Shown here: in pieces, positions 1 through 6,231 of the stretch
Layout of the letters: every line of letters begins with the position of its first letter
How positions within the stretch are numbered: position 1 is the stretch's first letter
DNA from: a virus
Direction: 5' to 3' (one strand)
DNA: 30,411 nt
IMG/VR virus record: IMGVR_UViG_3300012666_000098
Coordinates: 1-30,411 of that record
Translations under genes and position numbers: made by a program
The notes under the pieces: generated by a model
Seen by the model: only the letters and a program-made list of their open reading frames with translations
What the model was told of the DNA's origin: nothing
Databases searched by the model: none

Positions 1-59
1 GCCAATGGTTGTGTGGCGAACATTATCATGACGAAACATTTGGACGCGATGGAAACTAA
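1..59 (+). CDS. 3' end of a small phage protein (partial at window edge)
   Basis: Reading from base 3, the frame ends at a TAA at 57-59 and gives QWLCGEHYHDETFGRDGN. This is the same C-terminus as the complete gene at 29977-30213 (which ends in GRDGK), identical in DNA for the first 55 bases. It is therefore the tail of a second copy of that gene, or of the same gene if the molecule is circular. It overlaps the next gene by 11 bases if that gene starts at 49. No function is known to me. Confidence 0.75.
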   Translation, partial: QWLCGEHYHDETFGRDGN

Positions 60-435
60 AACAAAGGAATCAGCTGATTTCATGTCAAATGTTTATGACA
101 TTATCGAAAAATACAAATTGACGCGTAATGACCGACATCATGCGATTATTTACAAACGATATTATTTATATCATCAATTGCACATGGCGAAATTATCATT
201 GTCACACATTGGATTGTTGTTTAATAAAGACCATGCAACCGTCATCAATGGATTGAAAAAACATAAATTGTATACAAAATCAAATGATGCAGTTTATTTG
301 CATCACGTTCAACCCGTAATTGATGACCTGGATCACAAACCACAACCACGATTTTTGATTGATGATATCATGAATTGCGAATCGATGGATGAATTGTTGA
401 TAATAAAAACAAACATCAAAAGGAATCTTTATTAA
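49..435 (+). CDS. Stand-alone DnaA domain IV-like DNA-binding protein
   Basis: A small protein of about 128 residues. Its middle (LSLSHIGLLFNKDHATVIN, encoded near 193-249) resembles the helix-turn-helix and signature of the DnaA C-terminal DNA-binding domain, where the pattern is roughly 'sl.eIG..f..RDHtTV..a'. No AAA+ domain is present, so it could bind DnaA-box-like DNA but not act as a full initiator. The second half (ending KTNIKRNLY) is not recognised. Start choice: GTG at 13, ATG at 28 and ATG at 49 are in frame. I prefer 49 because the two copies in this window first diverge just after it and it gives the short overlap typical of this genome. A diverged partial copy lies at 30203-30411. 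Its position just before the replication genes suggests a role in origin recognition or host DnaA interference; this is inference. Confidence 0.7.
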   Translation: METKTKESADFMSNVYDIIEKYKLTRNDRHHAIIYKRYYLYHQLHMAKLSLSHIGLLFNKDHATVINGLKKHKLYTKSNDAVYLHHVQPVIDDLDHKPQPRFLIDDIMNCESMDELLIIKTNIKRNLY

Positions 436-440
436 ATTAG

Positions 441-535
441 CGGTGTTCGCTCTCACAATATAGAACACATGGCATTATTGCCCCTTTATTTGACACGCGA
501 TGTGAGAGCCGCGCCGATAATGAAGGGGTTTTTTT
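441..535 (+). ncRNA. Candidate structured RNA / attenuator with interlocking stems and U-tract
   Basis: The 119-base gap between two genes holds a dense set of complementary segments: 443-448 with 463-468 (6 bp hairpin); the loop segment 449-457 with 501-509 (9 bp, perfect); 473-480 with 515-522 (8 bp including one G-U); and 481-486 with 523-528 (6 bp, CCCCTT/AAGGGG) followed directly by seven T (529-535). The last three pairings interleave (A-B-C then A'-B'-C'), so they form pseudoknots or are mutually exclusive. The 3' GGGG plus T-tract places it on the + strand and suggests a terminator arm. It does not match any RNA family I can name with confidence. Confidence 0.5.
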
Positions 536-554
536 ATGCACTAAAATCAAACAA

Positions 555-1307
555 ATGGCAACCAATAAAAAATCGTTTCTTTTGTATGTGGATTTGATTC
601 ACACAATCGAAAAATTGCCCGATGAATATGCGGGGAAATTATTTAAACACCTTTTGGAATACGTCAATGACCGCGATCCGGTCACCGATGACATCGTTGT
701 CAACATCGCATTTGAACCAATCAAACAATCGTTGAAACGTGATTTGGTGCGATGGGATGAAACCAGGGAAAAGCGAAGCAAGGCGGGAAAAATGTCAGCT
801 GAAAAACGCAACAAAAATGAACACATGTTAACACATGTTGAAAGTGTTGAACACATGTTAACACATGTTGATTTTGTTGAACACAATTCAACAAACGTCA
901 ACAAACGTCAACACACGTCAACAAATCCAACTGATAGTGTTAATGTTAATGTTAATGTAATAAATAACAATATAGATGATGTCGATGTCAAGACAATCGA
1001 CCATATCGATTTCGATTCCCTTTTGAAATTAATCAATGATACATTCAAACGTAATTTTCGCACCATCAATTCAAAGAACCGAACCGCGTTCATGGCACGA
1101 TTGAAACAAGGATATCGGAAGGATGATATTGCGACCGCCATTGTGAATTGCAAATCGAACGAATATCACATCAATACGGCATATCGATATTGCACACCCG
1201 AATTTTTTTCACGGGCGGATGTGTTGGATAAATATTCCGCGGTGACGGTTCCCGATAAAAACACGAACAAACCAAATGCTAAAAATGTGCCATGTTGGAA
1301 TCGATAA
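555..1307 (+). CDS. Replication-initiation-like protein (DUF6291-type N-terminus)
   Basis: A 250-residue protein. The N-terminal ~85 residues (FLLYVDLIHTIEKLPDEYAG, then acidic and basic helices and KRSKAGKMSAEK) match my memory of the DUF6291 domain found in Bacteroidota phage replication regions. The middle (about residues 88-137) is low complexity and Asn/His/Thr/Val rich because it is encoded by a repeat array (see 819-930). The C-terminal ~100 residues resemble a helical DnaD/RepO-like tail ending YRYCTPEFFSRADVLDKY, as in phage replisome organisers. Initiator genes with the origin inside them are known from lambda O, and the array fits that model. It overlaps the next gene (ATPase) by 16 bases. 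Role as origin binder or helicase loader is inferred. Confidence 0.6.
   Translation: MATNKKSFLLYVDLIHTIEKLPDEYAGKLFKHLLEYVNDRDPVTDDIVVNIAFEPIKQSLKRDLVRWDETREKRSKAGKMSAEKRNKNEHMLTHVESVEHMLTHVDFVEHNSTNVNKRQHTSTNPTDSVNVNVNVINNNIDDVDVKTIDHIDFDSLLKLINDTFKRNFRTINSKNRTAFMARLKQGYRKDDIATAIVNCKSNEYHINTAYRYCTPEFFSRADVLDKYSAVTVPDKNTNKPNAKNVPCWNR
819..930 (+). repeat. 10-bp-phased direct repeat array inside the replication gene (candidate iterons)
   Basis: From 821 the sequence falls into consecutive 10-mers: ACACATGTTA, ACACATGTTG, AAAGTGTTGA, then the same three again with 3 changes (30-bp units 821-850 and 851-880), then ACACAATTCA, ACAAACGTCA twice, ACACACGTCA and ACAAATCCAA. The period is one DNA helical turn, and 10 is not a multiple of 3, so the regularity is at DNA rather than protein level. 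It resembles an iteron origin. Confidence 0.75.
936..975 (+). other. AT-rich segment next to the repeat array (candidate unwinding element)
   Basis: Directly after the array come three GTTAAT repeats and an AT-rich run (938-975), still inside the same reading frame as VNVNVNVINNN. An iteron array followed by an AT-rich stretch is the layout of lambdoid origins located in the initiator gene. This is inference from arrangement only. Confidence 0.4.
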
Positions 1308-2290
1308 AGGGATTCAAGGTCACATCCGCATCGGATGTATTGAACAAATTGCAATCGTATCGAACAACGTATCATGACAAAGGGAAATATTTGGGATTTC
1401 CTTCCATCAACAACCATTATTCGATGCAATTGGGGAACGTCACCGATTGGACGGGGTATCCAATTTCGGGCAAAACACAATTTTTGATGGAAATGTTGAT
1501 GAACACATCGGTGATGTACGGATGGCGGCATTTGATATATTTTCCCGATGTTGGTTCAAATGTGGAAATCATTGCCGATTTGATTCACAAAAAAACGGGC
1601 AAATCATTTGATCCAGGTTCACCGAATCATATCAGCGAAAAGGAAATATTTTCGACATTGGATTGGATTACACACCATTTTTTGGTATTGACCAAACATG
1701 ATGTCAAGGCGAAAATGACACCGATGGATTTTTGGGACATGGCGGTCAAAATCAAAAACGATTCTGGATTGGAAACCGCATCAATCGATTCATGGAAGGA
1801 TTTGAATCATCCGTATAATGAACATGGGGGATACGCACAATATTTGGAAATGGTGTTGCCATATCGAAATGCGATTGCGGAAAATAACGACCTACATTTG
1901 CACACCATCATTCACCCTAAATTGACCGAAAAGGAAAATGGCAAAAGGAAACCGCCCGTCCCATACGATTTAAAAGGGGGTTCGGAATGGTTCAATTCGG
2001 GCAAATGTATGATTACAATTGACCGCCCCGATTTTGAAACCAATGAGGTTGATATTTATTTCAACAAAATCAAACCGCGATCCATTGGAAACATCGGACA
2101 AATTACGATGCGATACGATGTTGATGCGGGACGATATTACGAATCAAATGACATCCACGGAATTGAACATCGTCATTATGCGGATGAAAAAAAAGAACCC
2201 ATCACAACAAAAAATATTTATGGCGGTGTTCCATGGAATGCCACAACGGATGATGACGAATTCAAACCAATCAATGACGTACCATTTTAA
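1292..2290 (+). CDS. DnaB/Twinkle-like RecA-fold replicative ATPase with SSB-like C-terminal tip
   Basis: A 332-residue protein with a Walker A motif GYPISGKT (residues 55-62) in a context (LGNVTDWTGYPISGKTQFL) typical of DnaB/Twinkle-type helicases. The following helix-strand (GWRHLIYFPDVGSN) matches their H1a region, and the late segment IIHPKLTEKENG ... KIKPRSIGNIGQ resembles the Walker B to arginine-finger part of this group. It is shorter than full DnaB (about 450) and has no primase or N-terminal domain, so it is a RecA-core-only helicase or a related recombination ATPase. The C-terminus is acidic and ends DVPF, like the SSB tip. It probably unwinds DNA at the phage fork. ATG 1292 overlaps the upstream gene; the next gene starts after an 11-base gap. 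Confidence 0.7.
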   Translation: MLESIKGFKVTSASDVLNKLQSYRTTYHDKGKYLGFPSINNHYSMQLGNVTDWTGYPISGKTQFLMEMLMNTSVMYGWRHLIYFPDVGSNVEIIADLIHKKTGKSFDPGSPNHISEKEIFSTLDWITHHFLVLTKHDVKAKMTPMDFWDMAVKIKNDSGLETASIDSWKDLNHPYNEHGGYAQYLEMVLPYRNAIAENNDLHLHTIIHPKLTEKENGKRKPPVPYDLKGGSEWFNSGKCMITIDRPDFETNEVDIYFNKIKPRSIGNIGQITMRYDVDAGRYYESNDIHGIEHRHYADEKKEPITTKNIYGGVPWNATTDDDEFKPINDVPF

Positions 2291-2301
2291 TCCTGGATCA
2301 C

Positions 2302-2595
2302 ATGGAACAATTAGATTTAATTTTAGCGAAATCAAATGTCACGGCAATCATTCATTCATTGCGAATGTCAATTGATGAGGTGACGGAAAAACGACCGAAT
2401 GCAACCGATTACATTGATGGGATGAATAAACACATGAAATCAATGCTTGATGTTTATGCCGCCATTGAACAAATGGAAAATGAGATTTCAACCATGCGTT
2501 CATTGATGTATAATTATCATCGTGAGAACATGGAAATGCGGTTGGAAATCAAAAATTTGAAGGAACAAAATACGAACCTTTACAACGGATTATGA
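2302..2595 (+). CDS. Small coiled-coil protein
   Basis: A 97-residue hypothetical protein, mostly helical, with a heptad-rich C-terminal half (MENEISTMRSLMYNYHREN, then LEIKNLKEQN) indicating a coiled coil. No catalytic motif is visible. It lies between the ATPase and NinG genes and overlaps NinG by 4 bases (ATGA, 2592-2595), so it is cotranslated with DNA metabolism genes. Its start is preceded by the junction TTTTAATCCTGGATCACATG, nearly the same as the one before 6019. Function unknown; a structural or regulatory partner of its neighbours is possible. Confidence 0.7.
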   Translation: MEQLDLILAKSNVTAIIHSLRMSIDEVTEKRPNATDYIDGMNKHMKSMLDVYAAIEQMENEISTMRSLMYNYHRENMEMRLEIKNLKEQNTNLYNGL

Positions 2596-3146
2596 AAAAA
2601 TGCAAACATTGCCGCGCCGAATTCGAACCACGGTTCACAACATTGGAAAAATATTGTTGGAATCCAGAATGCAAAACCATCGAAGCAATGCAACGATTGG
2701 AACAATTGAAAAAAATGGAATCACGAAATTGGCAACAACGGAAAAACGAAATGAAAAAATCGTTGAAAAACACATCCGATTATCGGAATGATTTGCAAAA
2801 GGTATTCAATCATTGGGTTCGATTGCGTGACAAAAACGATGGATGCATTTCATGTGGCAAACCCTTCCGTTCAAAATATGACGCGGGACATTATTTTTCC
2901 GTGGGTTCATATCCAAATTTACGTTACCACATACAAAATTGCCATGGTCAATGTGTTCATTGCAACCATGAAAAGGGCGGCAACCTGGTTGAATATCGTC
3001 CACGATTGATTGCGAAAATTGGTCAAGAAAAATTTGATGAATTGGAATCGATCCGGAATCAACCTTTGAAATTAACAACACCCGAAATCATTGAATTGAT
3101 TCAAACATATCAGATGGCAATAAAAATATTTTTATCGAATGAATAG
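2592..3146 (+). CDS. ninG: NinG/Rap-like recombination nuclease
   Basis: A 184-residue protein matching the lambda NinG (Rap, recombination adept with plasmid) family. The N-terminal zinc-binding CKHC ... CWNPEC (residues 4-27) is followed by a basic helical linker, then the signature CISCGKPF, DAGHYFSVG, NLRYHIQNCHGQC, HCNHEKGGN and a helical tail. Lambda Rap is known to cleave branched recombination intermediates, and the second half has an HNH-like arrangement of Cys and His. Length is close to lambda NinG (204). It sits beside an ERF annealase and exonuclease genes, so a role in resolving recombination or replication intermediates before packaging is likely. Confidence 0.88.
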   Translation: MKKCKHCRAEFEPRFTTLEKYCWNPECKTIEAMQRLEQLKKMESRNWQQRKNEMKKSLKNTSDYRNDLQKVFNHWVRLRDKNDGCISCGKPFRSKYDAGHYFSVGSYPNLRYHIQNCHGQCVHCNHEKGGNLVEYRPRLIAKIGQEKFDELESIRNQPLKLTTPEIIELIQTYQMAIKIFLSNE

Positions 3147-3165
3147 TTATATTGATTTTAATTAA

Positions 3166-3173
3166 TATATTTG
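3166..3173 (+). promoter_or_regulatory. Possible -7 promoter box (TATATTTG)
   Basis: TATATTTG fits the Bacteroidota -7 consensus TAnnTTTG and lies in an AT-rich gap right after ninG. No TTG is at the usual 17-23 base distance upstream (nearest at 3152-3154), so this is weak. Confidence 0.3.
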
Positions 3174-3278
3174 ATGACACAAAACATAAACGACATGAAA
3201 AACTACAAAAACGACAATGAAAATGATGACAAAGATTTCGATGAACTTTGTTTCACACATTTCATGAACATGGATTAA
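3174..3278 (+). CDS. Very small acidic protein (34 aa)
   Basis: An ORF encoding MTQNINDMKNYKNDNENDDK and an acidic tail ending FMNMD. It is rich in Asn, Asp and Lys and resembles nothing I know. It starts directly after the TATATTTG box, which makes this a doubtful gene because the box and start touch; the later ATG (3195) is an alternative start. Kept because the frame fills an otherwise empty gap and ends just before another small gene. Confidence 0.35.
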   Translation: MTQNINDMKNYKNDNENDDKDFDELCFTHFMNMD

Positions 3279-3297
3279 CTTTTTAAATATTAAACAC

Positions 3298-3444
3298 ATG
3301 AAAAAAATGTCAACAATCGCGGAACTTGATGCCAAAATGGAACGCATCGCGGCATCCGTAAACATGACCATTGAGCAATTCAGAAAATTGCCGCGTCAAC
3401 GATTCATTAAAATTTGTAATCAATTCAACCTAAACAATAAATAA
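3298..3444 (+). CDS. Small basic hypothetical protein (48 aa)
   Basis: The product begins MKKMSTIAELDAKMERIAAS and ends ICNQFNLNNK. It has two predicted helices with a turn (VNMTIEQFRKLPRQRF), looking like a short DNA- or RNA-binding helical bundle, but no family is recognised. The start has the A-rich leader TTAAACACATG seen at other starts here, and codon use (gcg, atc, cgc, ttg) matches the neighbours, so I consider it a real gene. Confidence 0.6.
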   Translation: MKKMSTIAELDAKMERIAASVNMTIEQFRKLPRQRFIKICNQFNLNNK

Positions 3445-3453
3445 CAAAAGAAA

Positions 3454-3678
3454 ATGGAAAATCGATTGAACAAAGAACAAACAATGCAAAAAATGAATCT
3501 CAAAGGTTCATGCGTAAAGCCGCGCGGATTGGCATGTGGCAAAACATTGTGGGAATTATTCGAAGGTAAACAAAGGAAATCATGTCAATTTGTAGATGGT
3601 CGCGTGATGATTGGTTTGTTGAAATCCAATTTGGTTGAAAAAAACCAAAAAAACGAATTTGTAATCAATTTAATTTAA
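3454..3678 (+). CDS. Small basic hypothetical protein (74 aa)
   Basis: A basic protein containing MNLKGSCVKPRGLACGKTLW, with two Cys near residues 20 and 28. The rest is WELFEGKQRKSCQFVDGRVM and IGLLKSNLVEKNQ, which reads like a short winged-helix or phage regulatory fold, but I cannot name a family. It lies 9 bases after the 3298-3444 gene and 15 bases before the HTH-like gene at 3694. Function unknown. Confidence 0.6.
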   Translation: MENRLNKEQTMQKMNLKGSCVKPRGLACGKTLWELFEGKQRKSCQFVDGRVMIGLLKSNLVEKNQKNEFVINLI

Positions 3679-3693
3679 ATAACAAATAACAAC

Positions 3694-4263
3694 ATGAAAA
3701 GAAAAGGAATCAGTCAAACGACAATTGCGCGATACATGGCGGCATTTATCGAAATCAAGGCGGCATTGGATGCAAATCCAAAAGCGAACACAACACCCAT
3801 TGCGCGTGAATTCAAAATTGGGGCGCATCCCATCACGTTTTTGAAAAAATTGGGTGTCATTGAACACGCAAAAGGCGGTCACAAAAAATGGGTTGGAAAC
3901 AATCCCAATGTTGCAATGGTCATTCAGATTGCCGAAGCGGTTCACAATTATCATGCTGAATTGCGTTCACGCAAATCAAAGGGGGAAATGTTCACCAAAA
4001 CAAAGAAACGTCCGCAAATCGCACCAATTGCCGTTGAAAAGGAATCACACAACGCATGGAAGGAATCATTCGGCAAACAAATCGCGGAAAAATCGGATGT
4101 GTTGATCCAGGAACAACCATTTGACCAATCGTTGGTGTCCGAATTTATTCAACACGATGAAAAAATCCAGGTTAAACACGGCGAAATTGAATCATCAAAG
4201 CCAAAACCGCGCACATTTGAGGTCAAAATATTTGGCATCCGTTTATTTACAATTAATTATTAA
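3694..4263 (+). CDS. Putative helix-turn-helix protein with conserved hydrophobic C-terminal tail
   Basis: A 189-residue protein. The N-terminal ~60 residues (TIARYMAAFIEIKAALDANP, TTPIAREFKIGAHPITFLKK) look like a helix-turn-helix: helix, turn around G-A-H-P, recognition helix. The centre is Lys/Glu/Gln rich and probably disordered. The C-terminus EVKIFGIRLFTINY is hydrophobic and resembles the short terminal motif (in the style of SxFWGLIKINY) that I recall on many Bacteroidota phage early proteins; that is memory, not a search. It lies upstream of the ERF, exonuclease and SSB genes, so a regulator or adaptor for the recombination cluster is plausible. Confidence 0.55.
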   Translation: MKRKGISQTTIARYMAAFIEIKAALDANPKANTTPIAREFKIGAHPITFLKKLGVIEHAKGGHKKWVGNNPNVAMVIQIAEAVHNYHAELRSRKSKGEMFTKTKKRPQIAPIAVEKESHNAWKESFGKQIAEKSDVLIQEQPFDQSLVSEFIQHDEKIQVKHGEIESSKPKPRTFEVKIFGIRLFTINY

Positions 4264-4284
4264 TCAAACAAACATCAAAACATC

Positions 4285-4827
4285 ATGCAAGATATCAATT
4301 CAGAATTATTGAAAGCAATGGCGCAATTTCAATACGAATGCCCCATCATCCACAAAACAACAAAGGGATACGGCTATTCTTATGCGGATTTGCCCACAAT
4401 CATCGAAAAAATCACACCGATTTTGAAAAAAAATGAATTAGGATTCACCCAATTGGTCAACGGGCAAACCATCACAACGATTGTTTTTCATTTCCCAACG
4501 GGGGGACGCATCATGTCAACCACGGATATCATCGGCGGATTGGATTTCAAGGGGATGAATGCATTGCAATCGTTCGGATCACAACTTTCATACATGCGCC
4601 GTTACGCATTGACATCCATTTTGGGTATTGTATCTGATTCAGACACCGATGGTCAAGGACAACCGAAGAAAAAAGCTGAAAAGCCAATGGAAAAAACATT
4701 GAACGACCAACAATTCATCCGCGCCATTTCAGCGGTTCAAAATGGGACATTGGACGCGAACAAATTAAAAGGTGATTTTAAATTAACCGAATCACAATTG
4801 GCAACATTGGGTGAAATAAATGATTAA
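4285..4827 (+). CDS. erf: ERF-family single-strand annealing protein
   Basis: A 180-residue protein of the ERF superfamily. The N-terminus (LLKAMAQFQYECPIIHKTTK, YGYSYADLPTIIEKITPILK) and the central signature MNALQSFGSQLSYMRRYALT followed by SILGIVSDSDTDGQ are diagnostic; ERF proteins carry a 'QaiGSaiTYaRRYaL' motif and a following DxDG. The C-terminal part (after residue ~130) is a variable linker and small helical domain. ERF proteins anneal complementary strands during phage recombination and circularisation. The adjacent exonuclease and SSB-like genes complete the usual recombination trio. It starts after the leader CAAACATCAAAACATC. Confidence 0.9.
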   Translation: MQDINSELLKAMAQFQYECPIIHKTTKGYGYSYADLPTIIEKITPILKKNELGFTQLVNGQTITTIVFHFPTGGRIMSTTDIIGGLDFKGMNALQSFGSQLSYMRRYALTSILGIVSDSDTDGQGQPKKKAEKPMEKTLNDQQFIRAISAVQNGTLDANKLKGDFKLTESQLATLGEIND

Positions 4828-4841
4828 ATTCGTTATATTTG
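4807..4841 (+). promoter_or_regulatory. Possible promoter (TTG-N24-TATATTTG)
   Basis: A -7-like box TATATTTG is at 4834-4841, just after the ERF stop codon, with TTG at 4807-4809. The spacer (24) is slightly longer than the 17-23 usual for Bacteroidota promoters. It would give a transcript starting close to the exonuclease gene at 4869. Confidence 0.4.
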
Positions 4842-4868
4842 CAAAACAAAACATCAAAACATCAAAAC

Positions 4869-5579
4869 ATGACGCATCAATTTATCGCGAGGGCATCGCA
4901 AATGGGGGATTTAATGACAAATCCCCGTTCAAAATCTGAATTACTTTCAGAAACCGCAAAAAAATCCGTTCAAAAATCCGTGTTGTTTGACAAATATGGC
5001 ATCACCGATGACATTTCAAGCAAACCAATCGACAAAGGGATTCAATTAGAACCAGAAGGGATTGACACCGCATCACGCGTGTTGGGTTGGTTCGATGTTG
5101 AACCGACAAAAAAACGGATGATTAACGAATTTTTCACGGGTGAACCCGATGTGTTGACACAAACATTGTTGGCGGATATCAAGTGTTCCTATTCGGGTTT
5201 GACATTCCCATGGTTCGCGGATGAAATCCCAACGGCGGGATATTTTTTTCAATTGCAGGTTTACATGGAATTATCGGGACACCGAACATCCGAATTGGTT
5301 TATGTATTATTGGACACACCCGAACAAATGGTGTTGGATGAAATCAATCGGAAGGTGTGGAAAATGTTGCCCGATCCGCGATTTGCAAATCACGACCAAA
5401 GCGAAATCGAATTAATTGCCGATGAGGAAATCCGCCGAATGCATAATTTCGGACACATAGCAATTGAAAAACGGGTGAAAAAATTCGTTGTCGATTATGA
5501 TGCGGATGTCATCCAGGCAATGCAACAACGGGTGACGTTATGCCGCGAATATTACGATGCAATTTACAATACAATTTAA
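4869..5579 (+). CDS. YqaJ/lambda Exo-like PD-(D/E)XK exonuclease
   Basis: A protein of about 236 residues. The active site is visible as G-E-P-D (residues 91-94) and D-I-K (103-105) in EFFTGEPDVL...LADIKCSYSG, with a downstream Gln-rich helix FQLQVYMELSG, all as in YqaJ/lambda Exo/RecE-type exonucleases. The upstream QLEPEGID could supply the helix-A Glu. Such enzymes degrade one strand at ends and load an annealase, here the ERF protein encoded directly upstream. Start: ATG 4869 follows the leader AAAACATCAAAACATC; the in-frame TTG at 4839 overlaps the -7 box and is unlikely. The C-terminal ~70 residues are helical. Confidence 0.82.
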   Translation: MTHQFIARASQMGDLMTNPRSKSELLSETAKKSVQKSVLFDKYGITDDISSKPIDKGIQLEPEGIDTASRVLGWFDVEPTKKRMINEFFTGEPDVLTQTLLADIKCSYSGLTFPWFADEIPTAGYFFQLQVYMELSGHRTSELVYVLLDTPEQMVLDEINRKVWKMLPDPRFANHDQSEIELIADEEIRRMHNFGHIAIEKRVKKFVVDYDADVIQAMQQRVTLCREYYDAIYNTI

Positions 5580-5599
5580 CAATCAAATAAACAAATCAA

Positions 5600-6007
5600 A
5601 TGGGAACAACGAACACAATCACGGGAACCGTGTACAAAATCGGACAAACAAATCATGTATCCGATAAATTCAGCAAACGCGAAATCGCGATAAAAACGGA
5701 TGACACATATCCGCAAACGATATTGATTCAATTCAGCAACGATAAATGTGCGTTGTTGGACAATGTGAGCATTGGAAACAATGTGTCAATCAATTACAAT
5801 TTACGCGGTCGCGCATGGACGGGCAACGATGGCATTGAAAAGGTATTCAATACAATCGATGGTTGGGCAATTTCATTGACGAACCAGGGCGCAACACCGC
5901 AACCAATTCAATCAAATCAATCCTTCCAACAAAGGGAACAACAATCAATCGTCACAAAAACGGATGCATCCAATGTGCAATTGGGTGATGATGGGTTGCC
6001 ATTTTAA
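5600..6007 (+). CDS. DUF3127 OB-fold single-stranded DNA-binding-like protein
   Basis: A 135-residue protein. The first ~95 residues match DUF3127, a Bacteroidota family: TGTVYKIGQTNHVSDKFSKR with an I-A-I-K strand, then YPQTILIQFSNDKCALLDNV, and later YNLRGRAW and FNTIDGWAISL. The fold is an OB-barrel typical of SSB. The linker (about 96-125) is Gln/Ser rich as in SSB tails, and the last residues are an acidic DDGLPF, equivalent to the SSB tip that recruits partner enzymes. It is therefore the probable phage SSB, working with the ERF and exonuclease products. The ATPase at 1292-2290 also ends in an acidic-PF tip. Confidence 0.85.
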   Translation: MGTTNTITGTVYKIGQTNHVSDKFSKREIAIKTDDTYPQTILIQFSNDKCALLDNVSIGNNVSINYNLRGRAWTGNDGIEKVFNTIDGWAISLTNQGATPQPIQSNQSFQQREQQSIVTKTDASNVQLGDDGLPF

Positions 6008-6018
6008 ACCTGGATCAA

Positions 6019-6231
6019 ATGAAAGCGAAAGATTTAATGACCATCAACACGGAAACAAAGCGGTTGATTGCCGAATACATGGAAAAAAAGCAAATGACAT
6101 TGGCATCATTCGCAAGGGGTGCGGGTGTTCATCAATCACAATTGTGGATTTATATTCACGGGGACATGAACAAGGGATTGCATGGCAATACAATCGAAAA
6201 GATTGGTAAATTTTTAACTGAAAATCCATGA
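6019..6231 (+). CDS. Cro/XRE-like HTH regulator
   Basis: A 70-residue protein consisting of one helix-turn-helix: TKRLIAEYMEKKQMTLASFA, RGAGVHQSQLWIYIHGDMNK, then GNTIEKIGKFL. The pattern (LASFARGAGVHQSQLWIYI) is that of Cro/YdaS-like phage repressors. It overlaps the methyltransferase gene by 4 bases (ATGA), so the two are translationally coupled. Controller proteins beside methyltransferases often tune their expression, so it may control the methyltransferase or the early-late switch. Its start follows the same junction (TTTTAAACCTGGATCAAATG) as the 2302 gene. Confidence 0.75.
   Translation: MKAKDLMTINTETKRLIAEYMEKKQMTLASFARGAGVHQSQLWIYIHGDMNKGLHGNTIEKIGKFLTENP

Noticed and set aside
819-930. 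CRISPR-like array
   Set aside because: The repeats are 10 bp without unique spacers and lie inside a reading frame; no cas genes are present.
2019-2375. ORF 2019-2375 on the + strand
   Set aside because: It is a shadow of the ATPase gene and the start of the coiled-coil gene, Met-rich from the ATG-rich out-of-frame codons.
4839-4868. TTG start for the exonuclease gene
   Set aside because: It overlaps the putative -7 box and lies before a repeated ACATCAAA leader; ATG 4869 fits better.
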